This document shows, in pieces, positions 6,383-15,002 of a DNA stretch of 41,229 bases. Position 1 is the stretch's first letter. Each line of letters opens with the position of its first letter. Location of the stretch: IMG/VR virus record IMGVR_UViG_3300049215_000467, positions 1-41,229 of that record, one strand, 5' to 3'. A program made the translations under genes and the position numbers. Origin of the DNA: a virus. The notes below the pieces were generated by a model. It saw only the letters and a program-made list of their open reading frames with translations. It was not told the DNA's origin and made no database searches.

Positions 6383-7510
6383 ATGGCTGAATATTCTAGA
6401 ATCGCTCGCGGTAGTTTCACGACTGCTGCTAGTCCTGTTACCCAAGTAGTTAACCTACCATTCCAGCCTCAACGGGTGGAACTGATTAACTACACCGCTT
6501 ACAGCGCGCCAGCTCAATACGCGACTTCCACAGCAGTGTGGGATATCGCAATGGGCCAAGGCTTCGCTGCATTAGAATACCTTGAAGCTGCTTCCGCACC
6601 TTGGATTCTGGCTGCTGACTATGTTCTTACCGGTGGTATCAACACATTCTCTGCTGGTCTATCGTTGCAGTATGGAGCTCAATTGCAGATCTCTGGAATT
6701 ACAAAAGCATCACCTGCCGTTGTAACTACAGCATCTGCGCATGGTTTGTCTTCAGGGAACGTAGTAATTCTCGAAGGTTTGTATCAGTCTGCGACCACCG
6801 GTATGCCGCAAATCAGCGGAATGCCGTTTGTCATCACTGTGACCGGATCGACGACATTTACTATCCCTTGGAACACCAACCAGTCGAATTACACTGCGTT
6901 GAGCGGGTCTCCTACAGGAGCCTTCGTTCGACAAGTTCTATACCCATGGCTTTATCTCCCTGGAGTGAACTTCGTCAGTGCAATCACTACTGGAACAACC
7001 ACTACCGTTACTACTACGTCGAATCACAACTTTGTCGTTGGACAAGAGATTGCGTTCAGGATTCCATCAGGTTATGGAACCACTCAGCTCAACTCATTGC
7101 CTAACGTTCTTATCCCAGGTCAACCGATCTATGGATATGTGACCTCGATCACTAGTAACACAGTCTTCGTTTGCAACATCAACTCTACGGGATTTACCGC
7201 CTTCAACAGCAACCAAACGGTTGCGTCTGTTCCTGGCTTAAATCTCCCACAAGTTCTTGCTGTAGGCGATGTGAATAGCGGCGGAGCTGCTTATGCTGGC
7301 GGTGCGTTGTATCCTAGCCCTTCCTTCCCAACGTTTTCGGGCGGAGCGGCTACGATCAATGGCCCTGCTATCAGCGGCGCTTATGTCAACAACACAAGCC
7401 AAGGCTTTACAGTCGGTCTAGGCGTAGGAAACGTGCAGTCAAATGCACTGTTGCTTACGGCTTCTTCGCTGTATGTCTGGACTGCGTTCCTTTACGACAT
7501 CTCAAATTGA
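6383..7510 (+). CDS. Virion protein with FCCH-like repeats
   Basis: 375 aa, AAGGAG 9 nt before the ATG, 11 nt after the capsid stop, so it is co-transcribed with the capsid gene. Two modules of the type often labelled E1-FCCH in phage structural proteins are visible. One has ISGITKASPAVVTTASAHGL (about residue 104). The second, around residue 195, has TTVTTTSNHNFVVGQEIAF. The second module is copied in the next gene. Composition (Thr, Ser, Gly, Asn; few charges) is that of a beta-rich virion surface or tail protein. A terminator follows the stop. Exact position in the virion is unknown; a decoration or head-completion role is possible. Confidence 0.75.
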   Translation: MAEYSRIARGSFTTAASPVTQVVNLPFQPQRVELINYTAYSAPAQYATSTAVWDIAMGQGFAALEYLEAASAPWILAADYVLTGGINTFSAGLSLQYGAQLQISGITKASPAVVTTASAHGLSSGNVVILEGLYQSATTGMPQISGMPFVITVTGSTTFTIPWNTNQSNYTALSGSPTGAFVRQVLYPWLYLPGVNFVSAITTGTTTTVTTTSNHNFVVGQEIAFRIPSGYGTTQLNSLPNVLIPGQPIYGYVTSITSNTVFVCNINSTGFTAFNSNQTVASVPGLNLPQVLAVGDVNSGGAAYAGGALYPSPSFPTFSGGAATINGPAISGAYVNNTSQGFTVGLGVGNVQSNALLLTASSLYVWTAFLYDISN

Positions 7511-7517
7511 TGATCGG

Positions 7518-7543
7518 CCCGGGGTTAGTCCCCCGGGTTTTTT
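7518..7543 (+). terminator. Rho-independent terminator after the capsid operon
   Basis: Perfect 7-bp stem CCCGGGG/CCCCGGG with a 6-nt loop followed by six T, 7 nt after the stop of the preceding gene. Confidence 0.9.
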
Positions 7544-7545
7544 GA

Positions 7546-7610
7546 TGTAAAGCGGCTTTACATTAAAAGAAGTGTGCTATACTTATTTTTTGAAAATAGG
7601 TACATTACGC
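7546..7610 (+). promoter_or_regulatory. Inverted repeat and putative promoter
   Basis: TGTAAAGC-G-GCTTTACA (7546-7562) is a perfect 8-bp inverted repeat, operator-like. It is followed by TGTGCTATACT (extended -10 at 7578-7583) and the 25-nt segment at 7586-7610 that resembles 2786-2810. AAAAGAAGTGTGCTA here is nearly repeated at 28697. Together these suggest a regulated promoter for the genes from 7613. Confidence 0.45.
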
Positions 7611-7612
7611 AC

Positions 7613-8056
7613 ATGAGTGAATACTTTGGCCCTCCTATCGCCCCAGAGCGAAACCCTCCCATAGTACCGCAGTATTACGCTCCATCCGTCTACCAAATAA
7701 CCAACATCTCACTAGGAAGAAGCACGACGGTGACGACCGCCGTAGCTCATAACTACGTCATAGGCCAACAGGTGCGGCTCTATATCCCACCAACGTATGG
7801 AACCTATCAACTAAATCAGGCGCAAGGCTACGTAAACTCGATTCCATCTTCCACCCAAGTAGTTGTCGGCATCAATTCAGTAGGGTTTAACCCCTACAAC
7901 GCATCGCCATCCTATTCGATCACTTTTCCCCAGATAACAGCTATCGGCGATGTAAATACAGGAACAATTAACGCGACGGGACGTGCCTTCAACGGGACTA
8001 CAATTCCAGGCGCATTCAAAGATATTTCACCAACAGAGGGAACATGGTTCAATTAA
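7613..8056 (+). CDS. Virion protein with FCCH-like module
   Basis: 147 aa from ATG 7613. Residues about 35-125 (ITNISLGRSTTVTTAVAHNY...VGQQVRLYIPP...YGTYQLN...GDVNTG) are a paralogue of the second module of the protein at 6383, which has the same order of landmarks, ending GDVNSG. The duplication suggests that both bind the same kind of site in the virion. The stop overlaps the next gene by 13 bp. Confidence 0.75.
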   Translation: MSEYFGPPIAPERNPPIVPQYYAPSVYQITNISLGRSTTVTTAVAHNYVIGQQVRLYIPPTYGTYQLNQAQGYVNSIPSSTQVVVGINSVGFNPYNASPSYSITFPQITAIGDVNTGTINATGRAFNGTTIPGAFKDISPTEGTWFN

Positions 8057-8598
8057 GCAAGGATCTGCAAAAAGCTTCAGAAAAATGCGACGCATTCGAA
8101 AACCAAGTGAAAGGACTTACCAAAGATGAGACTGCAAAAGCTCCAATTCTGGAGGCAGAGCAGCAAACTAAGATTTCTCAAAAGGAAATCGACAGAACCG
8201 ATGGAGTGTACCTGAAACCGGAACGATCGATTTCTTGTTCACCAAAGGATACGTTCAATGAAAAATGGCGAGACGACTACAACTACCGAAAAGAATACGT
8301 CCGGTTCATCGCTGAAAACAAAGAAGTCATCGGCGACTCCATCGAAAAGTGGACTCGTCCCTTCCCAGGAATGCCAGCGGAGTTCTGGAGAGTCCCGACT
8401 AACAAGGTCGTTATTGGCCCTAGATATCTTGCTGAAGAAATATCTAAGTGCGCGTACACGAGACTTGTAATGGAAGACAGACCCACTGGAAGTTCTAGTG
8501 AAGGCACTTATTACGGACAATTGGTAGCTTCCAACAGAATCCAAAGATTGGACGCTAAGCCGGCAGCTGGATTTAACAAGAGAGCGAGTGCGTTCTAA
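8044..8598 (+). CDS. Hypothetical virion-associated protein (184 aa)
   Basis: Starts inside the preceding gene, implying coupled translation. Lys- and Glu-rich N-terminus (about residues 1-50), then an aromatic region (NEKWRDDYNYRKEYVRFIAENKEVIG) and WTRPFPGMPAEFWRVP. I do not recognise the family. Its position between FCCH-like proteins and the connector protein points to a head-to-tail or virion role. Confidence 0.65.
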   Translation: MVQLSKDLQKASEKCDAFENQVKGLTKDETAKAPILEAEQQTKISQKEIDRTDGVYLKPERSISCSPKDTFNEKWRDDYNYRKEYVRFIAENKEVIGDSIEKWTRPFPGMPAEFWRVPTNKVVIGPRYLAEEISKCAYTRLVMEDRPTGSSSEGTYYGQLVASNRIQRLDAKPAAGFNKRASAF

Positions 8599-8648
8599 TG
8601 GAAAGAAACATGGGAAAATATAGGTGAGATATTAATCTTTTATCCGAT

Positions 8649-9824
8649 GTGATTACTTATATAAGGCGAATTGTAAAGACTCCTAGCGATTCAGCTTTAT
8701 CGGACAATCTTATTATCGACTACATCAACCGCTTTTGGTTGATGGATGTTGACGCACGCGCCCAACTCTATGACTTCCGAACTAAATACACATTCCAAAC
8801 CATTCCCGGCGTCGCCGATTACAACATGCCCATGTACTCCGTGCAAACGGAACCTGGCGCGCAGAAGATCGCTCCATTTCCTGTGTACCAGGGTTTTTTT
8901 GGTCCTGCATATGTAGATGGGATCGAGATTCCATTTTATAACCAACGTGATCCATTCTGGAAGATTTGGCCTAACTATATCCAACCACTGCAAGATGTGG
9001 TCACTGGGGATGGGGTTACAACGACATTTCAGCTAAACTTACCTTACTTTCCGGCGATTCCCGCCCACATCGACATCACCGGCATTATAGCTCAATACAA
9101 CGTATCTACATCGATTCAAGATCCAATCTTCTCAAACACACTAAATCTGAACGCGGCCGGCAATTGGGTCGTTCCAACTACGAGCGTAACTCCAGGAGTA
9201 ACAATAACCTACACGGATGTGGATGGAAATAATGTGGTCTTCATTGATAGTGGCCAGTTTTTGACAGGCAATACGGGTGGTCAGTTGTACGGTCTTCTCG
9301 TACAACAGAACTACACCTACCCGAACGGTTTGTCTCCTCTGAACGGGGGATACAGCACAACTGTAAATACGGTTAACTACAACACGGGCGTTGTGAATAT
9401 CACCTTCCCCAATGCCCCTCCGGCAGGTACGCCTATACAGGCGGAGTGCTATTACTACCAGTCAGGAATTCCAAGAGCGGTGTTGTTCTTCAACAATACT
9501 ATGACGATCAGACCTCCTCCAGATACGCAATATACCTTCGATATCAATGGATATCTAACACCAGCGGCGTTTCTATCGAGTAGTCAAGCCATCCAATTCG
9601 GCTACATGTGCGAATACATAGCTCGGGGCGCAGCACAGAAGATTCTGAGCGATACGGGAGATTGGGAGCAATATGATCGATATGAGCCTTTATTCCTGAA
9701 GCAAGAGCTTTTGGTATGGAAAAGAAGCCAGAGGCAGATCACGGCAACCCGGACTGGAACTATCTTTAGCGATCTCCAGGGGCCCCAAAGCAATCTAACT
9801 AACCTTGGTCAAGGAGCAACCTAA
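8649..9824 (+). CDS. Head-tail adaptor / tail-tube-like protein
   Basis: 391 aa, GTG start, weak ribosome-binding site. The N-terminus (RRIVKTPSDSALSDNLIIDYINRFW) and C-terminus (helical, YIARGAAQKILSDTGDWEQYDRYEPLFLKQELLVWKRSQRQ) have the pattern of adaptor proteins of the T7 gp11 / P22 gp4 type, in which such helices pack against the portal. A beta-rich insert occupies the middle. It is followed by overlapping tail genes. The assignment rests on pattern and order, not on a diagnostic motif. Confidence 0.6.
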   Translation: MITYIRRIVKTPSDSALSDNLIIDYINRFWLMDVDARAQLYDFRTKYTFQTIPGVADYNMPMYSVQTEPGAQKIAPFPVYQGFFGPAYVDGIEIPFYNQRDPFWKIWPNYIQPLQDVVTGDGVTTTFQLNLPYFPAIPAHIDITGIIAQYNVSTSIQDPIFSNTLNLNAAGNWVVPTTSVTPGVTITYTDVDGNNVVFIDSGQFLTGNTGGQLYGLLVQQNYTYPNGLSPLNGGYSTTVNTVNYNTGVVNITFPNAPPAGTPIQAECYYYQSGIPRAVLFFNNTMTIRPPPDTQYTFDINGYLTPAAFLSSSQAIQFGYMCEYIARGAAQKILSDTGDWEQYDRYEPLFLKQELLVWKRSQRQITATRTGTIFSDLQGPQSNLTNLGQGAT

Positions 9825-10351
9825 TGACATATCCCGTAAACGGGTCAATTCCAGGACCCAATCAATTACTCTCTCAATCACAGGGTGATATTCAAGTCAA
9901 TTTCGCGAATATAATCGGCTGGTCTGCGGTAGATCATATCGAATACGGAGCCGTAAACGCAGGAACCCATGAACAAGTAACGATCATAACACCACAATCG
10001 GCTCCAACTGCCACATCAGCGGAAGGGGTAATTACTACACAGACGGTGACAAATAGCGAATTGTTCTTTACGAATGCTTCTAAAAACATTCAGATAACCA
10101 ATTCTTCTTTCGCGCCAGCCTCAGGCCAGGGATATTTGCCAGGAGGATTGCAAATAAGAGCGAGTAGTGGAACTGCTAATAATGCGAATATTGCTTTCTC
10201 CCCGGTATTTCCGACGGCACTTCTAAGCGTGGTCGCCACCATAGTTTCATCTGCCGCTACAAATTTGCAAATAACAGCTCAATCCAAGAATGGATTTTCG
10301 GCAAGCGGCCCCGGAAGTCCTACAATTAACTGGATCGCCATAGGCTACTAA
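9824..10351 (+). CDS. Putative tail/fibre-associated protein
   Basis: 175 aa; its ATG overlaps the previous stop by one base, and its own stop overlaps the next start. Ser/Thr/Asn/Ala-rich beta-type composition. The C-terminus INWIAIGY resembles the end of gp53-like fibre C-terminal domains, which close with W-x-AIG. It probably forms part of the tail between adaptor and tube proteins. Confidence 0.6.
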   Translation: MTYPVNGSIPGPNQLLSQSQGDIQVNFANIIGWSAVDHIEYGAVNAGTHEQVTIITPQSAPTATSAEGVITTQTVTNSELFFTNASKNIQITNSSFAPASGQGYLPGGLQIRASSGTANNANIAFSPVFPTALLSVVATIVSSAATNLQITAQSKNGFSASGPGSPTINWIAIGY

Positions 10352-13293
10352 TGCCAGACAAGATATTCATCGGCAATATTTCGAAGGGCCTCGAGCAGTT
10401 TTACTTGCCTTTCAATATCGACAATGATGCCCTTCCTACGCTCTACAATGCTTACTCATGGAGAGGTAGGATCAAAAGAAAGCGCGGCACCGTGACACTC
10501 GGGCGTTTGGAAATTCAACTCAAATCCGTCGCAGATTCAACGCCTCCTCTAAATTATCAAATAGGACAGCTTGCAACACTCTCTGGCGCCGGAGCTGCGT
10601 CGTTCAATATTCTTAGCAGTCCTATAACAGGAATCACTAACGCAGTGAACGCAGTGGTCACCGTGCCGCACAATCTATTTGCTCTTGAAACTCCGGTGAC
10701 GTTTTCTGGCGTTGTAGGAATGACGCAGATCAACGGCCTCACTGGAACTGTCATCGCTAGAAACATTGCCTCTAAAACCATCACAGTCAACATAAATTCT
10801 AGTGGATTTTCTTCGTATACGAGCGGAGGGACGGTGTCGATTGTTTCGAATGGAATCACCCCCGGATCAATTGAGTTGTACGACGGAACAAATACATATA
10901 CTGAACACTCCCCTCCAAACGGAACTCTAATAGGATCTCCCGCGGGCAGTGGAACAATAAATTATGAGAGTGGAGCGATTACAATATCCGCGGGGGCTGC
11001 CAATGGGGTTGTGGTTGGCGTAGCATCTGGAGCTACATACTCTTATTATCCCGGCCTCCCAGTAATGGGACTCAGGAATCTGACGGTCGGCGTTACGAAT
11101 TCTCAATACCCATTAAGCATCGCTTTCGACACAACATTTGCCTATGAATTGAATCCTAGTGGAATGGGATATTATGACATAAGTTATTACAAAAGCAGCA
11201 ATAACCCCGTAACTTGGACTGGACTAAATTATCAACAGTTTTGGACGTCTAATTATCAAGGATCTCTTTGGGCCACGAATAATGTGCCGGGCATGAGAAA
11301 TGCTTGGGTTCATGCTTGCGCCGATCAGACAGGTACTACTATTACGATGACGTTGTATAATCAGGCAGACAGCGCGCCTCTTACGACTCTTCTTGTAGAC
11401 GATTATCTTTGGTTTAATGAAGGGACTGGAACCACCTTTTCTCCGAATGGACAAACGGGATACATCTCCGACGCAAGCGGCAGCGCGAGCGGAATCTATG
11501 TAGTAACATTTACCGCTTCACAGACTGTATCTTCATATAGTGCCGATACAGCACTAGCCCAACTGCTCACGAGTCAGGCAACAGGTACTGGGGATGGGAT
11601 CCGATGGTTTGATGGAGACCCAACCGGAGGCACTGGAATACCATTGGGTGGGAATATCACTGGATGGGTCAATTTCGCCCCTCCGCTGACCGCTGGGATA
11701 ACCTCGATCGATGACGAGACTCCGAAAAAATATTACCTCGTTGGTGCACTAGCAATCGTTCCATTCAAAGATAGGCTGCTTTTTTTCAGTCCCTGGATTC
11801 AGGCGTCCGCTAAAAACAATACGCCTACCCCCATTCAGCTAAATGATGTAGTAATCTGGTCTTGGAACGGAACCCCCTATTACTCTTCATTGGCTCCGGT
11901 TAACGAAACATCTGTCGTTACTGCCTATTATACTGATCAGACTGGTTTTGGAGGCTGGCTCTCGGCGGGGATTAATCAAAATATCGTATCTGTCTCCAAC
12001 AACGAAGACGTTCTTTTGGTAGGTTTCACTGGAAAGCAAACTCGCTTCATCTACACTAGTAACGATCTTTATCCATTTTTCTTCTTTATCATCAACTCCG
12101 AGCTTGGAACTTCTGCAACCTTTTCTAGTGTCACCTTGGATCGCGGCGCAGTCTCTTTGGGCCAATATGGTCTAATCCTTACCGCACAAACCGAATGTCA
12201 GAGGATTGATCTTCAGATTCCAGACCAGATCTTCCAGCTTAATGGAATGAATAATTCCGTCCAGAGATTGAGTGCTGGTAGGGATTTTTACCATGAATGG
12301 ATTTACTTCACTTTCGTCCCGACTTCTTCTCAATGGGAATTTCCTACACAAACACTGCAGTACAATTATCGGGAAGAATCCTGGGCCATCCTGTATGAGA
12401 ATTTCACCGCTCACGGTGCGTTCCGGAGTCAGAGTGGGTATACGTGGTCAAATAACCCTTGGAATGCTTCATTGACCCCATGGGCAGGAATCAATGAATC
12501 GTGGAACTCTGGGGTCGCAAGTCCTCTTTTCCCAAGCGTCATAGCTGGAAATCCTCAGGGGTTCGTGGTGACAAAAGGAACAGGAACAGGAGAGGCTCCA
12601 ACAGGGGCTATCTCTCAAATTCTGAATAATGGCGGCCTAACTCAAATTTATTCTAGCAATCATTGCGTCGCAGAAAACGACTATCTCTATTTTAGTGCGG
12701 CCATTGGATCAACTTATCTCAATGGACAAATTGGACAGGTTGATACGATCATCGACGCAAATAATTTTACCGTTGATATCCCTTATCAATCTGGAACCTA
12801 TCTTGGTCTTGGGGTTTATGCGAGGCTGAGCCAGCCGCTAATTCAGACCAAGCAGTTCCCAGCTTATTGGAATGAGGGAAGGAAGGTAAGACTTGGGGCT
12901 CAAAAGTATCTTCTGGATTATACAGATGAGGGTCAGGCAACACTGAATATCTCTCTTTCGCAAGATCCTACAGATGCATGGAATAGAGGGCCTATCGTTC
13001 CCAATAACCAATCTACAAACAGCTCACTGATCTACTCGCAAACTCTTTTCACCTGTCCAGAATCGACGAATATAGGTCTTACTCAATTCACTCAGAGCGT
13101 CAACAATCCAAGCCCAATAGCAGAGTATCAATATCAAATCTGGCATCGAGTCAATACATCTCTCATCGGCGATACATTCCAGGTTGGCATTACTCTAAAC
13201 GACGCTCAGATGAGAAATCTTACCTACGCCATCAGCGAGATTGCGATTCATGCAATGCAATTCGACATAGACAGAGGGCCTAGTTTAGCGTGA
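10351..13293 (+). CDS. Large tail protein (tail-tubular-B / P22 gp10-like)
   Basis: 980 aa. The N-terminus (DNDALPTLYNAYSWRGRIKRKRGTV) has the basic 'names-of-position then KRxG' pattern of tail tubular protein B families. An FCCH-like module (VNAVVTVPHNLFALETPVTF...GMTQINGLTG, about residues 98-135) is inserted early. The remainder is beta-rich with repeated aromatic and Gly/Asn turns, consistent with a propeller-like tail nozzle. Starts at TAATG with the previous stop. Assigned as nozzle or stabilisation protein by size, order and N-terminus. Confidence 0.65.
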   Translation: MPDKIFIGNISKGLEQFYLPFNIDNDALPTLYNAYSWRGRIKRKRGTVTLGRLEIQLKSVADSTPPLNYQIGQLATLSGAGAASFNILSSPITGITNAVNAVVTVPHNLFALETPVTFSGVVGMTQINGLTGTVIARNIASKTITVNINSSGFSSYTSGGTVSIVSNGITPGSIELYDGTNTYTEHSPPNGTLIGSPAGSGTINYESGAITISAGAANGVVVGVASGATYSYYPGLPVMGLRNLTVGVTNSQYPLSIAFDTTFAYELNPSGMGYYDISYYKSSNNPVTWTGLNYQQFWTSNYQGSLWATNNVPGMRNAWVHACADQTGTTITMTLYNQADSAPLTTLLVDDYLWFNEGTGTTFSPNGQTGYISDASGSASGIYVVTFTASQTVSSYSADTALAQLLTSQATGTGDGIRWFDGDPTGGTGIPLGGNITGWVNFAPPLTAGITSIDDETPKKYYLVGALAIVPFKDRLLFFSPWIQASAKNNTPTPIQLNDVVIWSWNGTPYYSSLAPVNETSVVTAYYTDQTGFGGWLSAGINQNIVSVSNNEDVLLVGFTGKQTRFIYTSNDLYPFFFFIINSELGTSATFSSVTLDRGAVSLGQYGLILTAQTECQRIDLQIPDQIFQLNGMNNSVQRLSAGRDFYHEWIYFTFVPTSSQWEFPTQTLQYNYREESWAILYENFTAHGAFRSQSGYTWSNNPWNASLTPWAGINESWNSGVASPLFPSVIAGNPQGFVVTKGTGTGEAPTGAISQILNNGGLTQIYSSNHCVAENDYLYFSAAIGSTYLNGQIGQVDTIIDANNFTVDIPYQSGTYLGLGVYARLSQPLIQTKQFPAYWNEGRKVRLGAQKYLLDYTDEGQATLNISLSQDPTDAWNRGPIVPNNQSTNSSLIYSQTLFTCPESTNIGLTQFTQSVNNPSPIAEYQYQIWHRVNTSLIGDTFQVGITLNDAQMRNLTYAISEIAIHAMQFDIDRGPSLA

Positions 13294-13763
13294 TTAATAC
13301 AATCCAACTAAGTCCATATTTACGAGTCCAAAGAACATTTCCAGCAGACTCCCAATCGCTTTCCGTCGAGCTGAGCAAAAGTTATGTGGATATTGCAAGC
13401 GCAGTAAACAACCGAACCATAGGGATTTTCGCCGTTAATTTTCCGATAGCGACTGGGGAAAATTGGTTCGTTAATGGACAATCCGGAAAGCAGCAAACCC
13501 TTCGCCAGGTCTATACATTCACTGGAGCAGGCAGCATTCCACATGGGATCATCCTACCCAATATATCGGGATTCACACGCATTTACGGAACCTTTACGGA
13601 CGGAACGAACTGGTTCCCCCTTCCATATGTCAATCACCTAGCAGCGAATAATCAGGTGGATATTTACGTCAGCCCGACGAATATCGTGATCACCGCAGGA
13701 GCTGGCGGCCCTCCAACGATAACGTCGGGTTATGTTGTGTTGGAGTGGTTGAGTCAGGTTTAG
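13290..13763 (+). CDS. Virion structural protein (157 aa)
   Basis: Overlaps the large tail gene by 4 bp (GTGATTA start), so it is coupled. Beta-rich, with a Gly/Thr-rich C-terminus ending VVLEWLSQV. No recognised domain. Last gene of the tail block before an AT-rich gap, so probably a tail component. Confidence 0.65.
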   Translation: MINTIQLSPYLRVQRTFPADSQSLSVELSKSYVDIASAVNNRTIGIFAVNFPIATGENWFVNGQSGKQQTLRQVYTFTGAGSIPHGIILPNISGFTRIYGTFTDGTNWFPLPYVNHLAANNQVDIYVSPTNIVITAGAGGPPTITSGYVVLEWLSQV

Positions 13764-13888
13764 GTTTTCTTATTCTGTGTAATCTTTACTTTAATTTTAT
13801 GTTAATTATTTTTTTTAAAAATAATATTTGACTTAATTCCATTATTCATGACATTGTCTCCTCTTTTAACTAACCAAGGAGAAATTTA
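13764..13888. promoter_or_regulatory. AT-rich intergenic region, possible promoter
   Basis: Contains a 9-bp AT-only inverted repeat (13805-13825) and TTGACT at 13828 with only a poor -10 17 nt downstream. Probably drives the genes from 13889; no good terminator is visible for the tail operon. Confidence 0.3.
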
Positions 13889-14021
13889 ATGGCCGTAATC
13901 GCTGAACAACTTCCTCGCGCAGCTAACATCCACCAGCTAGAACCGATCGAGATCGTCAGATACACAAGATTGAAGAGAGCATGTACTGCCGTAGTCAGAG
14001 AAAGATATGATCTTAATAACG
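13889..14021 (+). pseudogene. 5' part of a gene split by mobile element copy A
   Basis: AAGGAG precedes ATG 13889. 44 codons (MAVIAEQLPRAANIHQ... ERYDLNN) look like a real N-terminus. The frame then runs into the mobile element, which adds unrelated residues until a stop at 14300. The rest of the gene continues at 14292. Removing 271 bp (14021-14291) joins NN to IKFEPDLDK in frame; removing 270 bp leaves one extra base. The full protein would be about 210 aa. Confidence 0.7.
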
Positions 14022-14291
14022 TTGACATCCTCCCCTTCCTAAAGGAAGGAGATTCCTACGGCGTCTTGCAGGTTTTGCAAAATCGCTTCGGTAGGTACTT
14101 TCGACCCGTTAGGAATTATCCTAACCTTTCGCCAGGCACTCATGTCGGGAGTATTGCCTGTGGGAACTTGCTTTACGAAATCGCGATATCCTCGCGCATC
14201 GACATGGGAGACATTATGGCACACGAACAATTTAAAGAAAAGAGGCACGCTAACCCAGTCCTAAAGCACGGGGTTTGCGCGTGTCCAAAGG
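14022..14291 (-). mobile_element. IS200/IS605-derived small element, copy A
   Basis: 270 bp bounded by TTGACATCC and GG-ATCAA. The left has hairpin CCTTCC-TAAA-GGAAGG; the right has AACCC/GGGGTT. Internal stems include GTTAGGA/TCCTAAC, a nested CAGGC-ACTC/GAGT-GCCTG and CATGTCG/CGACATG. On the minus strand an open frame ends LQNLQDAVGISFL at the hairpin, as the tail of TnpB genes often does. This suggests a shrunken tnpB element that keeps its ends and a structured guide-RNA-like region. TTGAT flanks the inferred left end, the target type of ISDra2-like elements. No transposase. Confidence 0.75.
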
Positions 14292-14789
14292 ATCAAGTTT
14301 GAACCAGACCTAGACAAGATCAACTTCGAGCAAATGAGTCTATCTGCCAGAGTTAAGAAATTATCTTCAAACCACAAAGACGCAGCCAAACCGATGATGG
14401 AGTCGATGGAAAAATCTTTGAAGATTCTCGACGATGCTTTGTATAACAAGAAAGAAGATCTTGCAAAGACAGTGATGGACGGTATTTTCAAAGGTGTTGC
14501 AGCGGGAATGGTGGGAGATGCGATTGGAAAGATCACGGAGAGTACTCCACCGAATCAACAAACGTACGCGGAATACCAAGACAGCATCGCATCAGGACAC
14601 ATTGCTTACTACAAACAGTATTGCCGGCACAACGATGATCCAGAAACGAGAGTATGGGATATTATTGAGCACATAGGAAATCGTGAATTCGGAGATGCTG
14701 CCAGAGATCTCATGGACAATGATACTTTCAATGACGCTGTTCGAGACGCTCTGGAAACGATTGGCAACGAAATTTTAAAGGAAGACTAA
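14292..14789 (+). CDS. 3' part of the split gene (hypothetical, helical)
   Basis: Coding continues from ATC 14292 (IKFEPDLDKINFEQ) to TAA 14789. An internal ATG at 14334 could give a separate 151-aa product. It is alpha-helical and acidic, with SMEKSLKILDDALYNKKEDLAKTVMDG and a Gly/Ala segment GVAAGMVGDAIG. Function unknown. Its place before the small membrane protein and the ejection-type proteins suggests a virion or lysis role. Confidence 0.6.
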   Translation: MKFEPDLDKINFEQMSLSARVKKLSSNHKDAAKPMMESMEKSLKILDDALYNKKEDLAKTVMDGIFKGVAAGMVGDAIGKITESTPPNQQTYAEYQDSIASGHIAYYKQYCRHNDDPETRVWDIIEHIGNREFGDAARDLMDNDTFNDAVRDALETIGNEILKED

Positions 14790-14793
14790 GCTT

Positions 14794-14955
14794 ATGATGG
14801 ACATAATGGAACGGTTCCTGAATTGGTCAGGAGGTGCGATCATTGGTTCCCTATTCATCGAATGGGGTCTGTCTCGCATGCAGAATAGGCCATTTGCTCG
14901 CAAATGGTTTCTATCGATCTTGATAATAGCCGTAGGCGTTAAGCAAATACTTTAA
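14794..14955 (+). CDS. Small membrane protein (53 aa)
   Basis: ATG 14794, four bases after the previous stop, with AAGGAAG upstream. Two hydrophobic stretches, GGAIIGSLFIEWGL and WFLSILIIAVGV, flank a basic loop (RMQNRPFARK). This gives a predicted two-pass or one-and-a-half-pass membrane topology. Size and topology fit a holin-like or ejection-associated membrane protein; neither is proved. Confidence 0.6.
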   Translation: MMDIMERFLNWSGGAIIGSLFIEWGLSRMQNRPFARKWFLSILIIAVGVKQIL

Positions 14956-15002
14956 TCCCAAAAATCCGGACAAAGAGTATCTTGAAAAGAAAGAGGTACT
15001 TT

